From the NCBI GenBank assembly GCA_009617715.1, contig VTFK01000213.1:1-64000 (forward strand): a DNA stretch of 64,000 bases. Direction: 5' to 3'. The translations under genes and the position numbers were made by a program. Shown piece after piece: positions 1 to 11,800 of this stretch (position 1 is the stretch's first letter; each line of letters opens with the position of its first letter). This stretch comes from Plectrocnemia conspersa (taxonomy: Eukaryota > Arthropoda > Insecta > Trichoptera > Polycentropodidae). Below the pieces are notes generated by a model, which did not search any database, was not told the DNA's origin, and was given only the letters and a program-made list of their open reading frames with translations.

Positions 1-440
1 AAATGCATTAACGCCATTGTTACTGCTCCAAAACGTGTGCACTTGCAACACGGGCTATTTCTTGAAGGTGGATCGAAAATGAATGCGTACCCGTATGTAA
101 AGATCCGTGCATAAACTCTGTTTGTATTGGACCCAACAAATGCGGATGCAGTCCCGGATACGCCCAACGCGATTGCGTGAAGTACAAATGCGACCCAGAG
201 TGCGAAGACGAAATGCATTAACGCTGTGCGTACTGCTCAAACATTGTGCACTTTGCCACACTGGCTATTCTCGAAAGTGGATCGAAAAATGAATGCGTAC
301 AAAATCCGTGCTCCCGTTTGTATTGGACCCAACAAATGCGGATGCCGGATACACGCCCAACGCGATTACGAAAAATGCGACCCAGGTGTAAGAGTAAAAT
401 GCATTAACGCTGTGTACTTTTCTACTCTAAACGCGCACTA
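1..440 (+). pseudogene. Frame-broken NIM modules at the start of the visible NimC-like gene
   Basis: The same 210-bp module continues to the left edge, but here it carries many one- to few-base differences from the clean copies downstream: an extra A in the CCAAAACGTG stretch near 30-40, missing bases near 160-185 and 235-260, and a spacing of 186 instead of 210 bp between the copies at 211 and 397. No single frame stays open. Near 432-450 the module re-enters the correct frame, but with conserved cysteines replaced. This is either genuine decay of the 5' repeats or consensus error in a hard-to-assemble tandem array; sequence alone cannot decide. Confidence 0.6.
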
Positions 441-1089
441 GCCACACTGGCTATTCTCCGAAGAGTGGATCCAAAAATGAATGCGTACCCGTATGTAAAG
501 ATCCGTGCATAAACGCTGTTTGTATTGGACCCAACAAATGCGGATGCAGTACCGGATACACGCCTAACGCGATTGCGAAGAACAAATGCGACCCAGAGTG
601 TAAGACGAAATGCATTAACGCCGTGTGTACTGCTACAAACGTGTGCACTTGCAACACTGGCTATTCTCCGAAGAGTGGATCGAAAAATGAATGCGTACCC
701 ATATGTAAAGATCCGTGCATAAACGCTGTTTGTATTGGACCCAACAAATGCGGATGCAGTCCCGGATACACGCCCAACGCGATTGCGAAGAACAAATGCG
801 ACCCAGAGTGTAAGACGAAATGCATTAACGCCGTGTGTACTGCTCCAAACGTGTGCACTTGCAACACGGGCTATTCTCCGAAGAGTGGATCGACAAATGA
901 ATGCGTACCTGTATGTAATGATCCGTGCATAAACGCTGTTTGTATTGGACCCAACAAATGCGGATGCAGTCCCGGATATACGCCCAACGCGATTGCGAAG
1001 AACAAATGCGACCCAGTGTGTAAGGCGAAATGCATTAACGCCGTGTGTACTGCTCCAAACGTGTGCACTTGCAACACGGGCTATAAGCG
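1..1089 (+). repeat. 210-bp tandem repeat array encoding paired NIM units
   Basis: Modules start at about 1, 211, 397, 608, 818 and 1028 (anchor AAATGCATTAACG). The copies at 608, 818 and 1028 differ by only a few substitutions, which points to recent duplication or gene conversion. Each module encodes 70 residues containing 12 cysteines. Confidence 0.85.
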
Positions 1090-1383
1090 GAAGGACTTTT
1101 CTGTGACCGAATGTCTTGATGCAAATATATTGGATGAAAAATCGGGTTTGGTAACAGCCAATGAAAATGGAAGATTTGAATTATCGAATAAGTACGTATT
1201 CTTTTTGAGACATTTATTTTATTGTATGTATATGCCTTAAGTATTTATATTATGTTTTTTATTTGTTTTAGATTCTATGGATGTTCTAGAGTTCCTTTTT
1301 ATATAGTGATTGGGCTACTTACCTTTCATTTTGTTTCGTCTATATTATTTAAAATAATTTCTGTAAATAGATTGGAGCAATAA
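1..1383 (+). CDS. NimC: NimC/Eater-like NIM-repeat receptor, 3' part (5' end outside window)
   Basis: This is the C-terminal part of a cell-surface protein built from tandem NIM repeats, the EGF-like unit of insect hemocyte phagocytosis receptors. Visible exons are 1-1191 and 1272-1383; the intron 1192-1271 has a GTACGT donor and a TTTTAG acceptor, and the join is in phase. The repeat module is 210 bp and holds two NIM units, of types CDPECKTKCINAVC and CVPVCKDPCINAVC. Copies begin at about 1, 211, 397, 608, 818 and 1028. From about 440 to 1191 the frame is open and encodes six NIM units. Before about 440 there are many small indels that break the frame. The last exon encodes a hydrophobic segment (key stretch VPFYIVIGLLTFHFVSSILF) and a tail of about ten residues ending at the TAA 1381-1383. 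A poly(A) signal AATAAA lies at 1525-1530. The 3' exon closely matches that of the next gene, so the two are paralogues. NimC/Eater-like is a family call; the exact orthologue is uncertain. Confidence 0.8.
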
Positions 1384-3773
1384 TGTTGAAAATAATAATT
1401 AAACAAAATTTAAATTAAATATATGTGTGCTACATTTTTTTTGTTTTGTATTTAAAAATATGATTACTACCTATTATTTTAAAAAAGCATTTCCTATTTG
1501 TGTGTTTTTTACTGTCAAGATTACTAATAAAGTTCCAAAGTTGTTTATTAAGTTTTGTTACATTTATTATGTTTTTACTAAACAATATTTTGTATTTTAG
1601 AATTGGTGAAATCTTTTAATAATTATAAAAAAATATATATTACTTATTGTGACGTTGCATTGGGCAAAGGTATTTTTGGCAATAATTTCGTTGGCTACCA
1701 GATGATTAAATATTTTTAGCATTGCTGTTCTCATATGCTCTGACTGTCGTGCTTCTAAATTTTAAAACAGTTTTAAGGAGCGACAAATATTGTCTTAAAA
1801 CAACGCATTCTACATTTTATATTCGATAGAGATAAAGACGTTTATTGCAGTTAACGTTTTAATTATATATATGTTATTTATTACAATCATTGATTTTATA
1901 TAAATAAATATATATATTTTTTTAAATTATTATTGACGACATGTGTAAGACATGCATATTTCAAAATTACATGACTTAATAATTAAATTATGCTTCGAGT
2001 CGAAGTGCAATTTTTCTAGAAATTAGAGACATAATAACCTTTTTAAATTTCATGACGTCAATGATTACCGTACGAGAGTCTTTGCTGCATTCATATTTTT
2101 GTTTTATATTAACTCGAATACTAAATGAGAAATTATGTGATGGTAAGTTATGTTTACAATATAAGAATTGGAAAGTTTCTCTTGAAAGTGAATGGAATAT
2201 ATTTAAAATTAATTTACTTTTTGAATGTCTATACCAAGTTTTGGTTTAACCAAGTAATTTAAATTTACATACAAAAAAATTATATTTATTTATAAAAAAA
2301 TAAATAAAATAAAAAGTAAATCATTAAGTAGCAATAAATATAATATAGTTAATATAATACATAAGTAAACTTTTTTGCAATAGCCCTAATTATATTATTA
2401 TTTCATATATTTATAATAAAGTTTACGAATAATATAGATAACTAATATATTTTATTTTAATTTTACATTATTATGTATAAAATAATGCAGACAATATTCA
2501 TATTCACACAAAAAATATATCTAAATTTGCCATGGCTTCTTTGCTTTGGTAAACGTGCGTTTTGAAACTTCTGGGGGGCTCTATAACGTCCCAATCCTAA
2601 CATATGGTAGTGGGTATTAAAAAAACTGTTTTTTTTTTTAATCTATATATCTCTTAAACGGTTTTTTACGATTGCGTTTATTTCTTCTGGGATTTCACCA
2701 TTACATTTTTATTAAATTGTAGATCAATGTATTGAATGATAAATAATGATTTAGAAATTTAAGATAAGTCAGAAACGTGTTTCATAGCTATATTTCCGTT
2801 TCCATCATTGTATCATCGGAACATCCTGCAGATACATATATAGATAGTGACGATGAAATAGAAGGCTCGTGGTAAAAAAATTATTAATATTTTTTGTCTG
2901 ATTCACGATTTAAAAAATAGTATCCCTACTTATGTAAATGTGAAAAATAAGTATAATAATTTGATTTATTATTCTGAATTTTTTTTTCATTTTTGTATTT
3001 TTTTTTCAGAAACATACATGTTACAATAATTAAAATAGAAATGCTATAAAATGATAATAGACAATTAAATATGGCAAAATGTATAATTAAAACCAATATT
3101 TTTTATTATTATTAATATATTTTTATATCTGTTTTAGGCGATGAACTAAAAATTAAGTTTGCCCGAAATGTGTTTATTAAATTTAAGCTTGGTAAAAGTA
3201 TTTAACGCCCGATTTATATTTTATACTACTACCCAGTTGACTTTCGAATGGCCGTGGCAAAGATTGTGGCAAAATTTCGTAAATATATTTAAATCTGTTT
3301 TTTTTTATTATTAATTTTGCTATTCTACTTATAGAAATAATTGTTTAAATTTTCAGAAAAATATTTTATTTTACGTTTGCTTTAAGGCCGTAAGCAAGTA
3401 ATAATAAGGTTCCACCTGGATTCCAAATTTAAATTTCATCATTTGTCATCCAAAATAAAGCAATAACAATAACATTTAATACACATGTTTATTCTAAACT
3501 TGAAAAAACTAGCCGATAAATACAAAAAAATAACATTGCCATTTTCGTATTCAAAAAATACTGTAAATAATGTATAATACACATTAAACGTAAAAAAAAT
3601 ATATATTATACACTTTTGTATACTATTCTTAGAAACTACATAATAGTCTTAAAATTCTAGCATTAAAAAAACATTGTCATTTTATAGCAAAAAATACTAT
3701 ACAAATATTCGCGTAACCATACTAACCCAAAAAATAAAAACAAATCTATGTATATAAATGTATAATATTATAA
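1384..3773. other. Intergenic AT-rich stretch between the two NimC-like genes
   Basis: It contains the 3' flank and poly(A) signal of the upstream gene (AATAAA at 1525-1530). I see no ORF with recognisable protein similarity, no tRNA and no clear repeat family member. A less AT-rich patch around 2520-2620 was read in both directions and not identified. Confidence 0.6.
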
Positions 3774-3782
3774 TATAAAAGG
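3774..3782 (+). promoter_or_regulatory. Candidate TATA box of the second NimC-like gene
   Basis: TATAAAAGG lies about 180 bases upstream of the favoured start codon at 3952 and could set a start site near 3805. The assignment rests on motif and position only; such motifs are frequent in AT-rich DNA. Confidence 0.35.
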
Positions 3783-3951
3783 TTCATTTTACTCATAAAT
3801 AATATTAACAACCCTTGCAATATTTTGAATTTATATTAATATAAAAATAATCACTGCAACGGCAATGAAATATTTATTAACAAAGAGATTAATTTATAAT
3901 CAGCATAAAAGGATTGTCAATATAATACAAAGCTCATTTCAAACGAGTAAC

Positions 3952-6900
3952 ATGGATTCAATAATTACCATTTACTTGGTTAAAGTGCGCTGTTGGTTAT
4001 TTTTTCTATTAATATTTAATGTAATTTTATCAAACGGACGAATAGATTTTAAAAAATCAGTTTGTGGCACCAAAAACGTAATGTAAGTAATTTTAATATT
4101 AAAACTATATAAGTTATCTGATATGGATACTAAACTTAAATATGATAAAAATAATATGGTAAATAAAATTTATAATTAAAATAATTCGTATTATTATAAT
4201 AATTGAATTTGATTAGTTATTTTAAATACTTAGTATGACATAAATTGGAATAAGTTACAATATGTTAGTTTAAAATTATTTTTTAAGTTCACAATTATTT
4301 ATTACGAAATGAAATTACAACTAGGAAAAGTATTTATTATAAATTAAGCTTTAATTAGCTAACAATGAAACTATTTATTTGAACACCTGAAACAATATAT
4401 GCTTAGACAAGTTTGTATTTAAATTTGATTTTAATTTTATTGTGACCTCAAATCATTAAGTTAGTATATTCTAGCAAAATGTTTTTGTGACATTTTGGAA
4501 ATGACAGTATTTTTTAATCGCGGTAATTAGTTACGATTTTTCAAATAATAATATAAATAGCGTAATACAAATGACATTTATTGATTTTTTCTTTAAAATT
4601 GTGATGATATAAGGTGAGAAAAATATTTAAATATAAATTTGTAGATTAGCAATTATATTTTAGACGACGATCGCATAATTCTAAAGGAGCTTAATGAATT
4701 TTACCAAAAATTCTCAATTTTATTGAAATTTTTTTATCAAATATTTAAATCAAAAACTGCTTTCAGAACTTTGTTTATAATAAATAATCAGTTAACTTCG
4801 CTGTAATATTATTAAATAAATATGTCTTCATGTAGACTTTCTTATCTCTACGAAAATAAATTATTTCTGTATGATAAAATAAATTTACAATTTATATATT
4901 TTGTATTATTGTTTGGTATTTTTTTCTTTATTTGTTTCATAAGCGTTCTTGATAAATTATGTAGTGAAAATTGTTAATCCCCACAACATCATTTTAAGCC
5001 CTAATCATATTATAACTAAGCACAAAAATATGTTTAATAATAATAAATTATAAATATGTTTATTATCTTAGATTAAGTTTTCCCATATTTTCTAAGCTCA
5101 GGGATGAATAACGTAGTGAATAATTTAAATACAAGCATGCTAGGTCAAACATAGTGACATCTATTGATATTTAGCTGTAACGATAGTTTATAAATATTAA
5201 AATATGTCACTGATTTATAAACATTGATTTCATTCAGGTGTCTCACTATTTACTTAGGTATTGATTGATTTTACCCCGCTATATTGTATTGGGCAGACGC
5301 CTGTCATGTTGCAATGAAATATTTACAATTAATAATCTTAGTTCTGCATTAAATATTCTTAATATTTTAATTTACTTGTGTAGTTATTCATCCAGAAATA
5401 TGCTTTTATTGGGTTTGCCTTCAACGTCATATGTATTTATAGCTCATTAGATTATTTGAGCGAAATAAATCAAAAGTAAAATATATATTAAGTACTAATA
5501 CATATTTAATATATATTATTAGTATTCAAAGTAATACATGAACAAAATTTTCAGGGAAAAAACCATAACACCTAAAATGACATGGCGGTTCCAAACCCAA
5601 CGCGATTGTAGCAGAGGATCTAATTGTCTTAAATCAAAAATTGTATCGAAGTTCGTCAAAATCAATGTGGTAAGTATATTAATAAGCAAAATTAATCATT
5701 TTGGTACAATAAAACACATATTAAAAAATAATAATTTGTATAACTTTACTTTACATATAGACCGCAAACAAATTAGTAAGAAGAATAATATGTTGCAACG
5801 GATATGAACTTGATAACACCAAAAGTATTTGTAAACCAATATGTATGCCAAATTGTCAATTTGGTAAAATGCGTAGATACTAACATCTGCGAATGCGATA
5901 AAGGATACACAACTAATAATAATCAAAGATATATATGTATTCCGCAGTGTTCAACACCATGTAAAAATGGGATTTGTTCGGATCCAGATATATGTACATG
6001 TAACAAAGGATACAAGTTGGAAAACAATGAAAAATATAAATGTACGCCATTATGCAAAGACCCGTGTTTAAACTCTTTATGCACAGAGCCCAACAAATGC
6101 AGTTGTAAGCCAGGCTACACACCAAACGATATTTCAAAGAACAAATGTGATCCTGTATGTAAGATTAAGTGTATTAATGCTGTGTGTACTGCCCCCAACG
6201 TGTGCACTTGCAATCAGGGCTATATGCAAAATATTGGGTCAAAAAATGAATGCATACCCGTTTGTAATGATCCGTGCTTGAACGCTGTTTGTATTCAACC
6301 CAATACATGCGGCTGCAATCCTGGATTCACGCCAAACGCGATTGCGAAGAATAAGTGCGATCCGGAATGTCAAACGAAGTGCATCAACGCAGCGTGCACT
6401 GCACCAAACGTGTGTAAATGCTATCAGGGATATTCACCGAGAAGTGGATCTAAGACTGAATGCGCACCCATTTGTACAGATCCGTGTTTAAACGCATTTT
6501 GTGTAATGCCAGACATATGCGAATGCATGCCAGGGTACACAGCGAACGCGAGTGTAAAGAATAAGTGTGATCCTGAATGTAAGACGAAATGCATAAACGC
6601 AGCCTGCACTGCACCAAATGTGTGTACGTGTTTCCAGGGATATTCGCTGAGAAGTGGATCAATGACTGAATGCGCACCTGTTTGTATTGATCAGTGTTTA
6701 AACGCACTTTGCGTAAAGCCAAACACGTGCGAATGCATGCCAGGATACACGCAGAACGCAATTGTAAAGAAAAAGTGTGATCCTCAATGTAAGACGAAGT
6801 GCGTCAATGCAGCCTGCACTGCACCAAACAAATGTACGTGTTACCAGGGCTACGCGCCAAGAAGTGTATCGAAGACCGAATGCGCACCCATTTGCACAAA

Positions 6901-8471
6901 GCCATGCTTAAACGCAGTTTGCGTAAAGCCCGGTATATGCGAATGCATGCAAGGGTACACGCCAAACTCGACTGTGAATAATAAGTGCGATCCTGAATGT
7001 AAGACAAAGTGCATCAACGCAGTCTGTGCTGCACCAAACGTGTGTACGTGTTTCCAGGGATATTCACCAAGAAATGGATCGATGACCGAATGCGCACCTG
7101 TTTGCACAGAGCCATGCTTGAACGCAATTTGCATAAAGCCCGACATATGCGAATGCACGCAAGGGTACAAGCCGAAAACGTTTGTGAAGAATATATGCGA
7201 GCCTGAATGTAAGATGAAGTGCACTAATGCAGTCTGCACTGCACCAAATGAGTGTACATGCTACCAAGGCTACGCATTGAAGAATGAAACAAAGACTGAA
7301 TGCGCCCCCGTTTGTACAAAACCATGCTTGAACGCAGTTTGCGTAAAGCCCGACATATGCGAATGCATGCAGGGGTACACGCCGAGCGCAATTATAAAGA
7401 ATTCATGCGATCCTGAGTGTAAGACGAAGTGCATCAACGCAGCATGCACTGCACCAAATGAATGTACGTGTTATCAGGGCTACGCGCCAAGAAGTGGATC
7501 GAAGACCGAATGCGCACCCGTTTGCACAAAGCCATGCTTGAACGCAGTTTGCGTAAAGCCCGGTATATGCGAATGCATGGAAGGGTACACGCCAAACGCG
7601 ACTGTGAATAATAAGTGCGATCCTGAATGTAAGACTAAGTGCATCAACGCATCGTGTACTGCACCAAACGTGTGTACATGTTTCCAGGGTTATTCACCAA
7701 GAAATGGATCGAAGACCGAATGCGCACCCGCTTGTATTGATCTGTGTTTAAATGCACTTTGCGTAAAGCCAGACACTTGCGAATGCGTAGAAGGGTACAC
7801 GCCGAACGCGATTGTGAAGAATAAATGCGATCCTGAATGTAAGACTAAGTGCATCAACGCAGCGTGCACTGCACCTAATGTGTGCACATGTAATTATGGT
7901 TACATTTTAAAGATCTTGTCTAAGACTGAATGCGAACCTGTATGCGTAGATCCATGTTACAATGCGATATGCGTAGGGCCCAATAATTGCGATTGCAAAC
8001 CAGGCTTTATCCCGAATGCTGTAGCGAGGAACAAATGCGATCCTGAATGTAAAATTAAGTGCATAAATGCCACGTGCACTGAGCCTGATGTGTGCACGTG
8101 TAATCATGGATATTTACCGAAAGGTTTGTCCAATACTGAATGTATATCAGCCGAAGATAAGAATTGCCTACCTGATCATCTTGGAGATGATAAATGCGTC
8201 AATCAAAATAATTTGATGGATGATTCAAGTTCGATACTAACAACTAATGAGAATGCAAGTAGTGAAATTTCAATTAAGTAAGATACTATATTATTTTAAA
8301 TAATCTATTTAATTACATATAAATATCATCATATTTATTGCTTATTTCAGGTATCGTGGATATTCCCGGATTTTTCTTTATGTTAGTATTGGGGTAATTA
8401 TTTTTCATTATATTTCTACTATTATATTTAAAAGTTTTACTGGAAATGGAAGGGAACTTCATATAATTTAA
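3952..8471 (+). CDS. NimC: NimC/Eater-like receptor with ~22 NIM repeats and one membrane anchor
   Basis: A probable hemocyte surface receptor for microbes or dying cells. Exons: 3952-4082 (signal peptide; ATG 3952 favoured although an in-frame ATG exists at 3865), 5555-5669, 5761-8277 and 8351-8471. Donors are GTAAGT or GTAAGA and all junction phases match. Exon 3 opens with a CCNGY motif, as in the pre-NIM region of NimB/NimC proteins, followed by 22 NIM units, mostly as alternating pairs in 210-bp modules (types CDPECKTKC and CAPVCTKPC). The last exon gives a hydrophobic segment around FLYVSIGVIIFHYISTIIF and about ten tail residues. Exon 3 carries a one-base frame break: four A's at 5866-5869 where the pattern needs three. 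Ignoring that base, the four exons total 961 codons with no internal stop. Poly(A) signal AATAAA is at 8539-8544. Repeat number and short tail resemble Drosophila Eater (known family trait), but orthology is inferred. Confidence 0.85.
4083..5554. other. First intron of the NimC-like gene, carrying a SINE copy
   Basis: The intron runs from the donor GTAAGT at 4083 to the acceptor TTTTCAG ending at 5554. It is AT-rich and holds a diverged copy of the window's SINE family near 5060-5330 (listed separately). No other gene or structured element was recognised. Confidence 0.7.
5060..5330 (+). mobile_element. SINE family copy (body and 3' end, headless)
   Basis: It aligns along its length with the fuller copy at 11148-11560. 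Shared blocks include ATCTTAGATTA, GTGACATCTATT, TGTCACT, and the 3' block GACGCCTGTCATGTTGCAA. No tRNA-like head is visible. It sits in an intron of the NimC-like gene in the same orientation. Confidence 0.7.
6040..8130 (+). repeat. Ten diverged 210-bp NIM-pair modules
   Basis: Within exon 3 equivalent positions recur every 210 bases (near 6257, 6467, 6677, 6887, 7097, 7307, 7517, 7727 and 7937). Copies are more diverged from one another than those of the upstream paralogue, mostly at synonymous or loop positions, while all cysteines are kept. Confidence 0.85.
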
Positions 8472-8741
8472 TTCATTGGAACTAAATTACTTAAAAATGT
8501 GTTTATTATATTCATACCAATATAAATGTTAAAGTGCAAATAAATATTTAAAGAACTATTGAGTTTTTATATTTACATTAATGTGCTTATGTTACTATAA
8601 TATTATAAATATATTTTTGTTTTAATAATTAATAAAATAATATAGTTTTGCATATTATAAAAGTAAATATTTACATGAATTTTTAAAGGAAATTTTGTAA
8701 AAAAATGTATAATAATATTTTTTTAATTTTTCATATATAAT

Positions 8742-8747
8742 TTTATT
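8742..8747 (-). terminator. Poly(A) signal of the NimB-like gene
   Basis: AATAAA on the minus strand about 80 bases after the stop codon at 8826-8828. The plus-strand signal of the neighbouring NimC-like gene is at 8539-8544, so the two convergent genes end only about 200 bases apart. Confidence 0.55.
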
Positions 8748-8825
8748 TATAAACCTGTAAATATGATTACATGTTTTAGAGATATAATGGATATAAATCA
8801 CTTAATTAAAGAAAAAAGAAAAAAT

Positions 8826-11800
8826 TTAAAACATTATTTTGAGCTTATCTGCTACAGAACGGCGTTCTCTTTTTATACATCTCTGGCTACCCTTTACGCC
8901 TCTATCTTTGATATATCCTGGAAGACATAGGCATAAGTTGGGACCAGAGCATATTCCATTTGGACAGCCGTTTGGACAGTTTCCAATACATCTGAAAAGT
9001 AACAGAGATTAATGACATTCTATAAAGTTAACATAAATTTGAATTACTCTTACTTTGAACCAGTTGGATCTCTCAAACTTTTGGTAAAACCTTTGCGGCA
9101 AGTACATTCATTAGGTCCGGTGCAATCTCCGTTAAGACAAGGGTTGACGCAGAAAGCTATACAACTACTTCCGCTTTCGTTCATTTCATAACCGTTTCCA
9201 CAATTGCAAATGTTTGGTGCTATGCATTCACCATTAATACATTCCCTGTTGTAATAAATAAAATATTATAGGTAATAGCTATGATTGCAATACATATAGT
9301 AACGTATGTTGCATTTTTGCAACTAAATTGAATCTGTAGATGTATTAAATTTTACTGCTTCGAGAGATTGGGTGTGTATTGTACTCAATAATGTTGTTAA
9401 GAAACACGACAAATGTTTTCATGCCATTTAAAGTAGGTTTCTCTTTAACGATTAAACTTTCTAGGGAACGGAATTAACAATAGTGATAAATGCTTTTCTT
9501 GTGTAAAGTTTTATGTTGTGATTTACAAAATTGAAGCATCAAAAACGCCTGTAAGTGCTAACAGAAAAAATAAATCAATAAAAAATACATTGTTCGTGTT
9601 CGAAGCCGGGTACCAAATTAAATTTATTGAGAATTAAAATTGAATTATGCACCTTCAAATGCACTGATGTAAAGCAATTGATTAGATATGCAAGCAAACG
9701 TGTCACCGGGTAAGTGCATGAGTACAAGTATGAATCTAATCATATGCGTAAGTAAATGAAATTATTTGTGCACTAATGCTTCGTCGACAGTACTAAAGTA
9801 AGAGTTTTAGAATCAAATTTAAGACTCACTGTAATTATTAATAAACTTTAAAACAAAATACTCACTTGACGCATACCGGTTTGCATTTGCCAAGCTCAGA
9901 TTTTTTATACCCTAGTTTGCACACGCACTCATCAGGAGCTACACAATCGCCGTTGTCACAACCGTTTTGACAATGAGGCACACATTCACCTGCTTCGTTA
10001 ACTTTGTAACCTTGCTTGCAAGTGCAAACCTCAGGCTCGGTGCAGTTTCCTATTGAGATTACATAAATCTACTTTAATATACATATATTATTTGTAATAT
10101 AGCAAGTATTATAACGTTGTTTACCATTTATACACCCTTTGCTGCATTTTGGAATGCAAAATTTCATATTTGGCTCTTCTGTGTATCCTGAATTGCAGAC
10201 GCATTCTTTATCAGCTCCGCAGTGCCCGTTGAAACATCCAATAGGACACGTTGGAACACAGAAGCCATCAAAGTTAATGACGTGGTCGGGAAAGCAAGAG
10301 CAGACATTAGGAGCAATGCATTTAGCGTTAATGCATTCATGCTCACAAACAGGTTCACATTTTCTGAAGTTGTGAATGTTTCTTGTATAGCCTGGACAAC
10401 AAGTTCTGATTTTGCTATGTGCAGGAGTCGACTGAAATATTAAAAGAAACATTCATTCTCTTTGGAATGGTGACTTGAACCAGACTTTACTTGTTGATTT
10501 GAACTTGAACAAGATATTTTTTGCACACTATTGCAGTCATTATTTGAAAATCAACCCTTGTTCCAAAACATGAGAGAGTAAAACTGTTTTTATTCTATTA
10601 TTTTTAAGAAATATTTCATTTAAAGATATAAAATACACAAAAAAATATAGCAAAAATTTCAATAATTTTGTGAAATACCTAGTTTTAGGTTACTTCAATA
10701 GAAATATCACATTGTATCATGCTTTAAATTTTCGAAACACTTTATTCGATTATGACCATGAAAGATCAAAACTATCCTTCATTATAAGACTAGCTATATT
10801 TTTATGGATCAAAATATAATATACATACATGTACATAATATAGCGGATTTTGAGAACACAATACTTCCCGCAGCTCTTTACATTTAATAATCATACTTAT
10901 CTAAAATATCGACAATATCTCAGATAGGCAAGTTCTTAATTCTCCACCTTGTTTCAAAATGTCGGCAAAAAAATTTGTAGTTTCGTTAATATATATAAGT
11001 AAAAATTTTAAATACATAACAAAAATACTTTTTTCATACATTTCTTTATTTACTGATTGTAATAATTTTGCTATGAAACATAAATGCAGTGATGCGTTTG
11101 ATCTGGTGCTTTCAAAATTTTATATTCCATAAAATTTTATAAATAAACAAGCAGGATAAATAGCCCAGTGGTATAAATCAGTGACTGAAACCTTAAAAAT
11201 ACCTGGGTTCGAATTCTATATGGATCCTAGTGTTTATCAACTCGTATCTTTTTTGATTTTGGAATTTGAGATTATTATATAATTATAATTCCGACCAATC
11301 ATCTTAGATTAGGTTTTCCTAGATTTTCCTAATCTCGATAAAAAATTTTGTGTTGAATAATTAAAATAAAATCGAGCTAGATTTTACATAGCGACATCTA
11401 TTATAATATTTTTTATATTCATAGATAGATGTCACTAATTTACAGACTGATTTAAGTTAGATATCTCATCACATACTTAGTGGTTGTTGATTATGTTTAC
11501 CCTGTTAAAACGCATTGGCCTAACGCCTGTCATGTTGCAACGGAAGATTATAAATAAATAAATGGTATTACTCAACTGGTTCAACTCTTCATCACAAAAA
11601 ATGTAAATTGATTCCATTCCTCACTAAAAAATCTCTATTGTTAAAAAACGAATTATATACTACTAAGAATTAAAACCATTATAGAGGTGGTTTAGTGAAT
11701 GATTACCATGATATGTACATTTTTTGGCAACTATTACAAATAAAGTAATAAAATCAGTGTGCCACAGAGGTACAAATTATATGAACAAAAAACAATGGAT

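Noticed and set aside
451..1077. Minus-strand open frames repeating MLQVHTF...SGSHLFF every 210 bp
   Set aside because: They are antisense shadows of the NIM repeats; the plus strand shows the cysteine pattern, splice sites and a paralogue.
1..1383. Tandem 210-bp repeats considered as a satellite or CRISPR-like array
   Set aside because: The repeats are coding, keep cysteine spacing and have a period of 70 codons; there are no unique spacers.
6424..7887. Several 60-130 codon frames on the minus strand and the third plus frame inside the large NimC exon
   Set aside because: Shadows of the same repeat array, with no independent start context or similarity.
10139..10443. Plus-strand frames opposite the NimB exon
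   Set aside because: The minus strand gives NIM motifs and in-phase splice junctions, so these are shadows.
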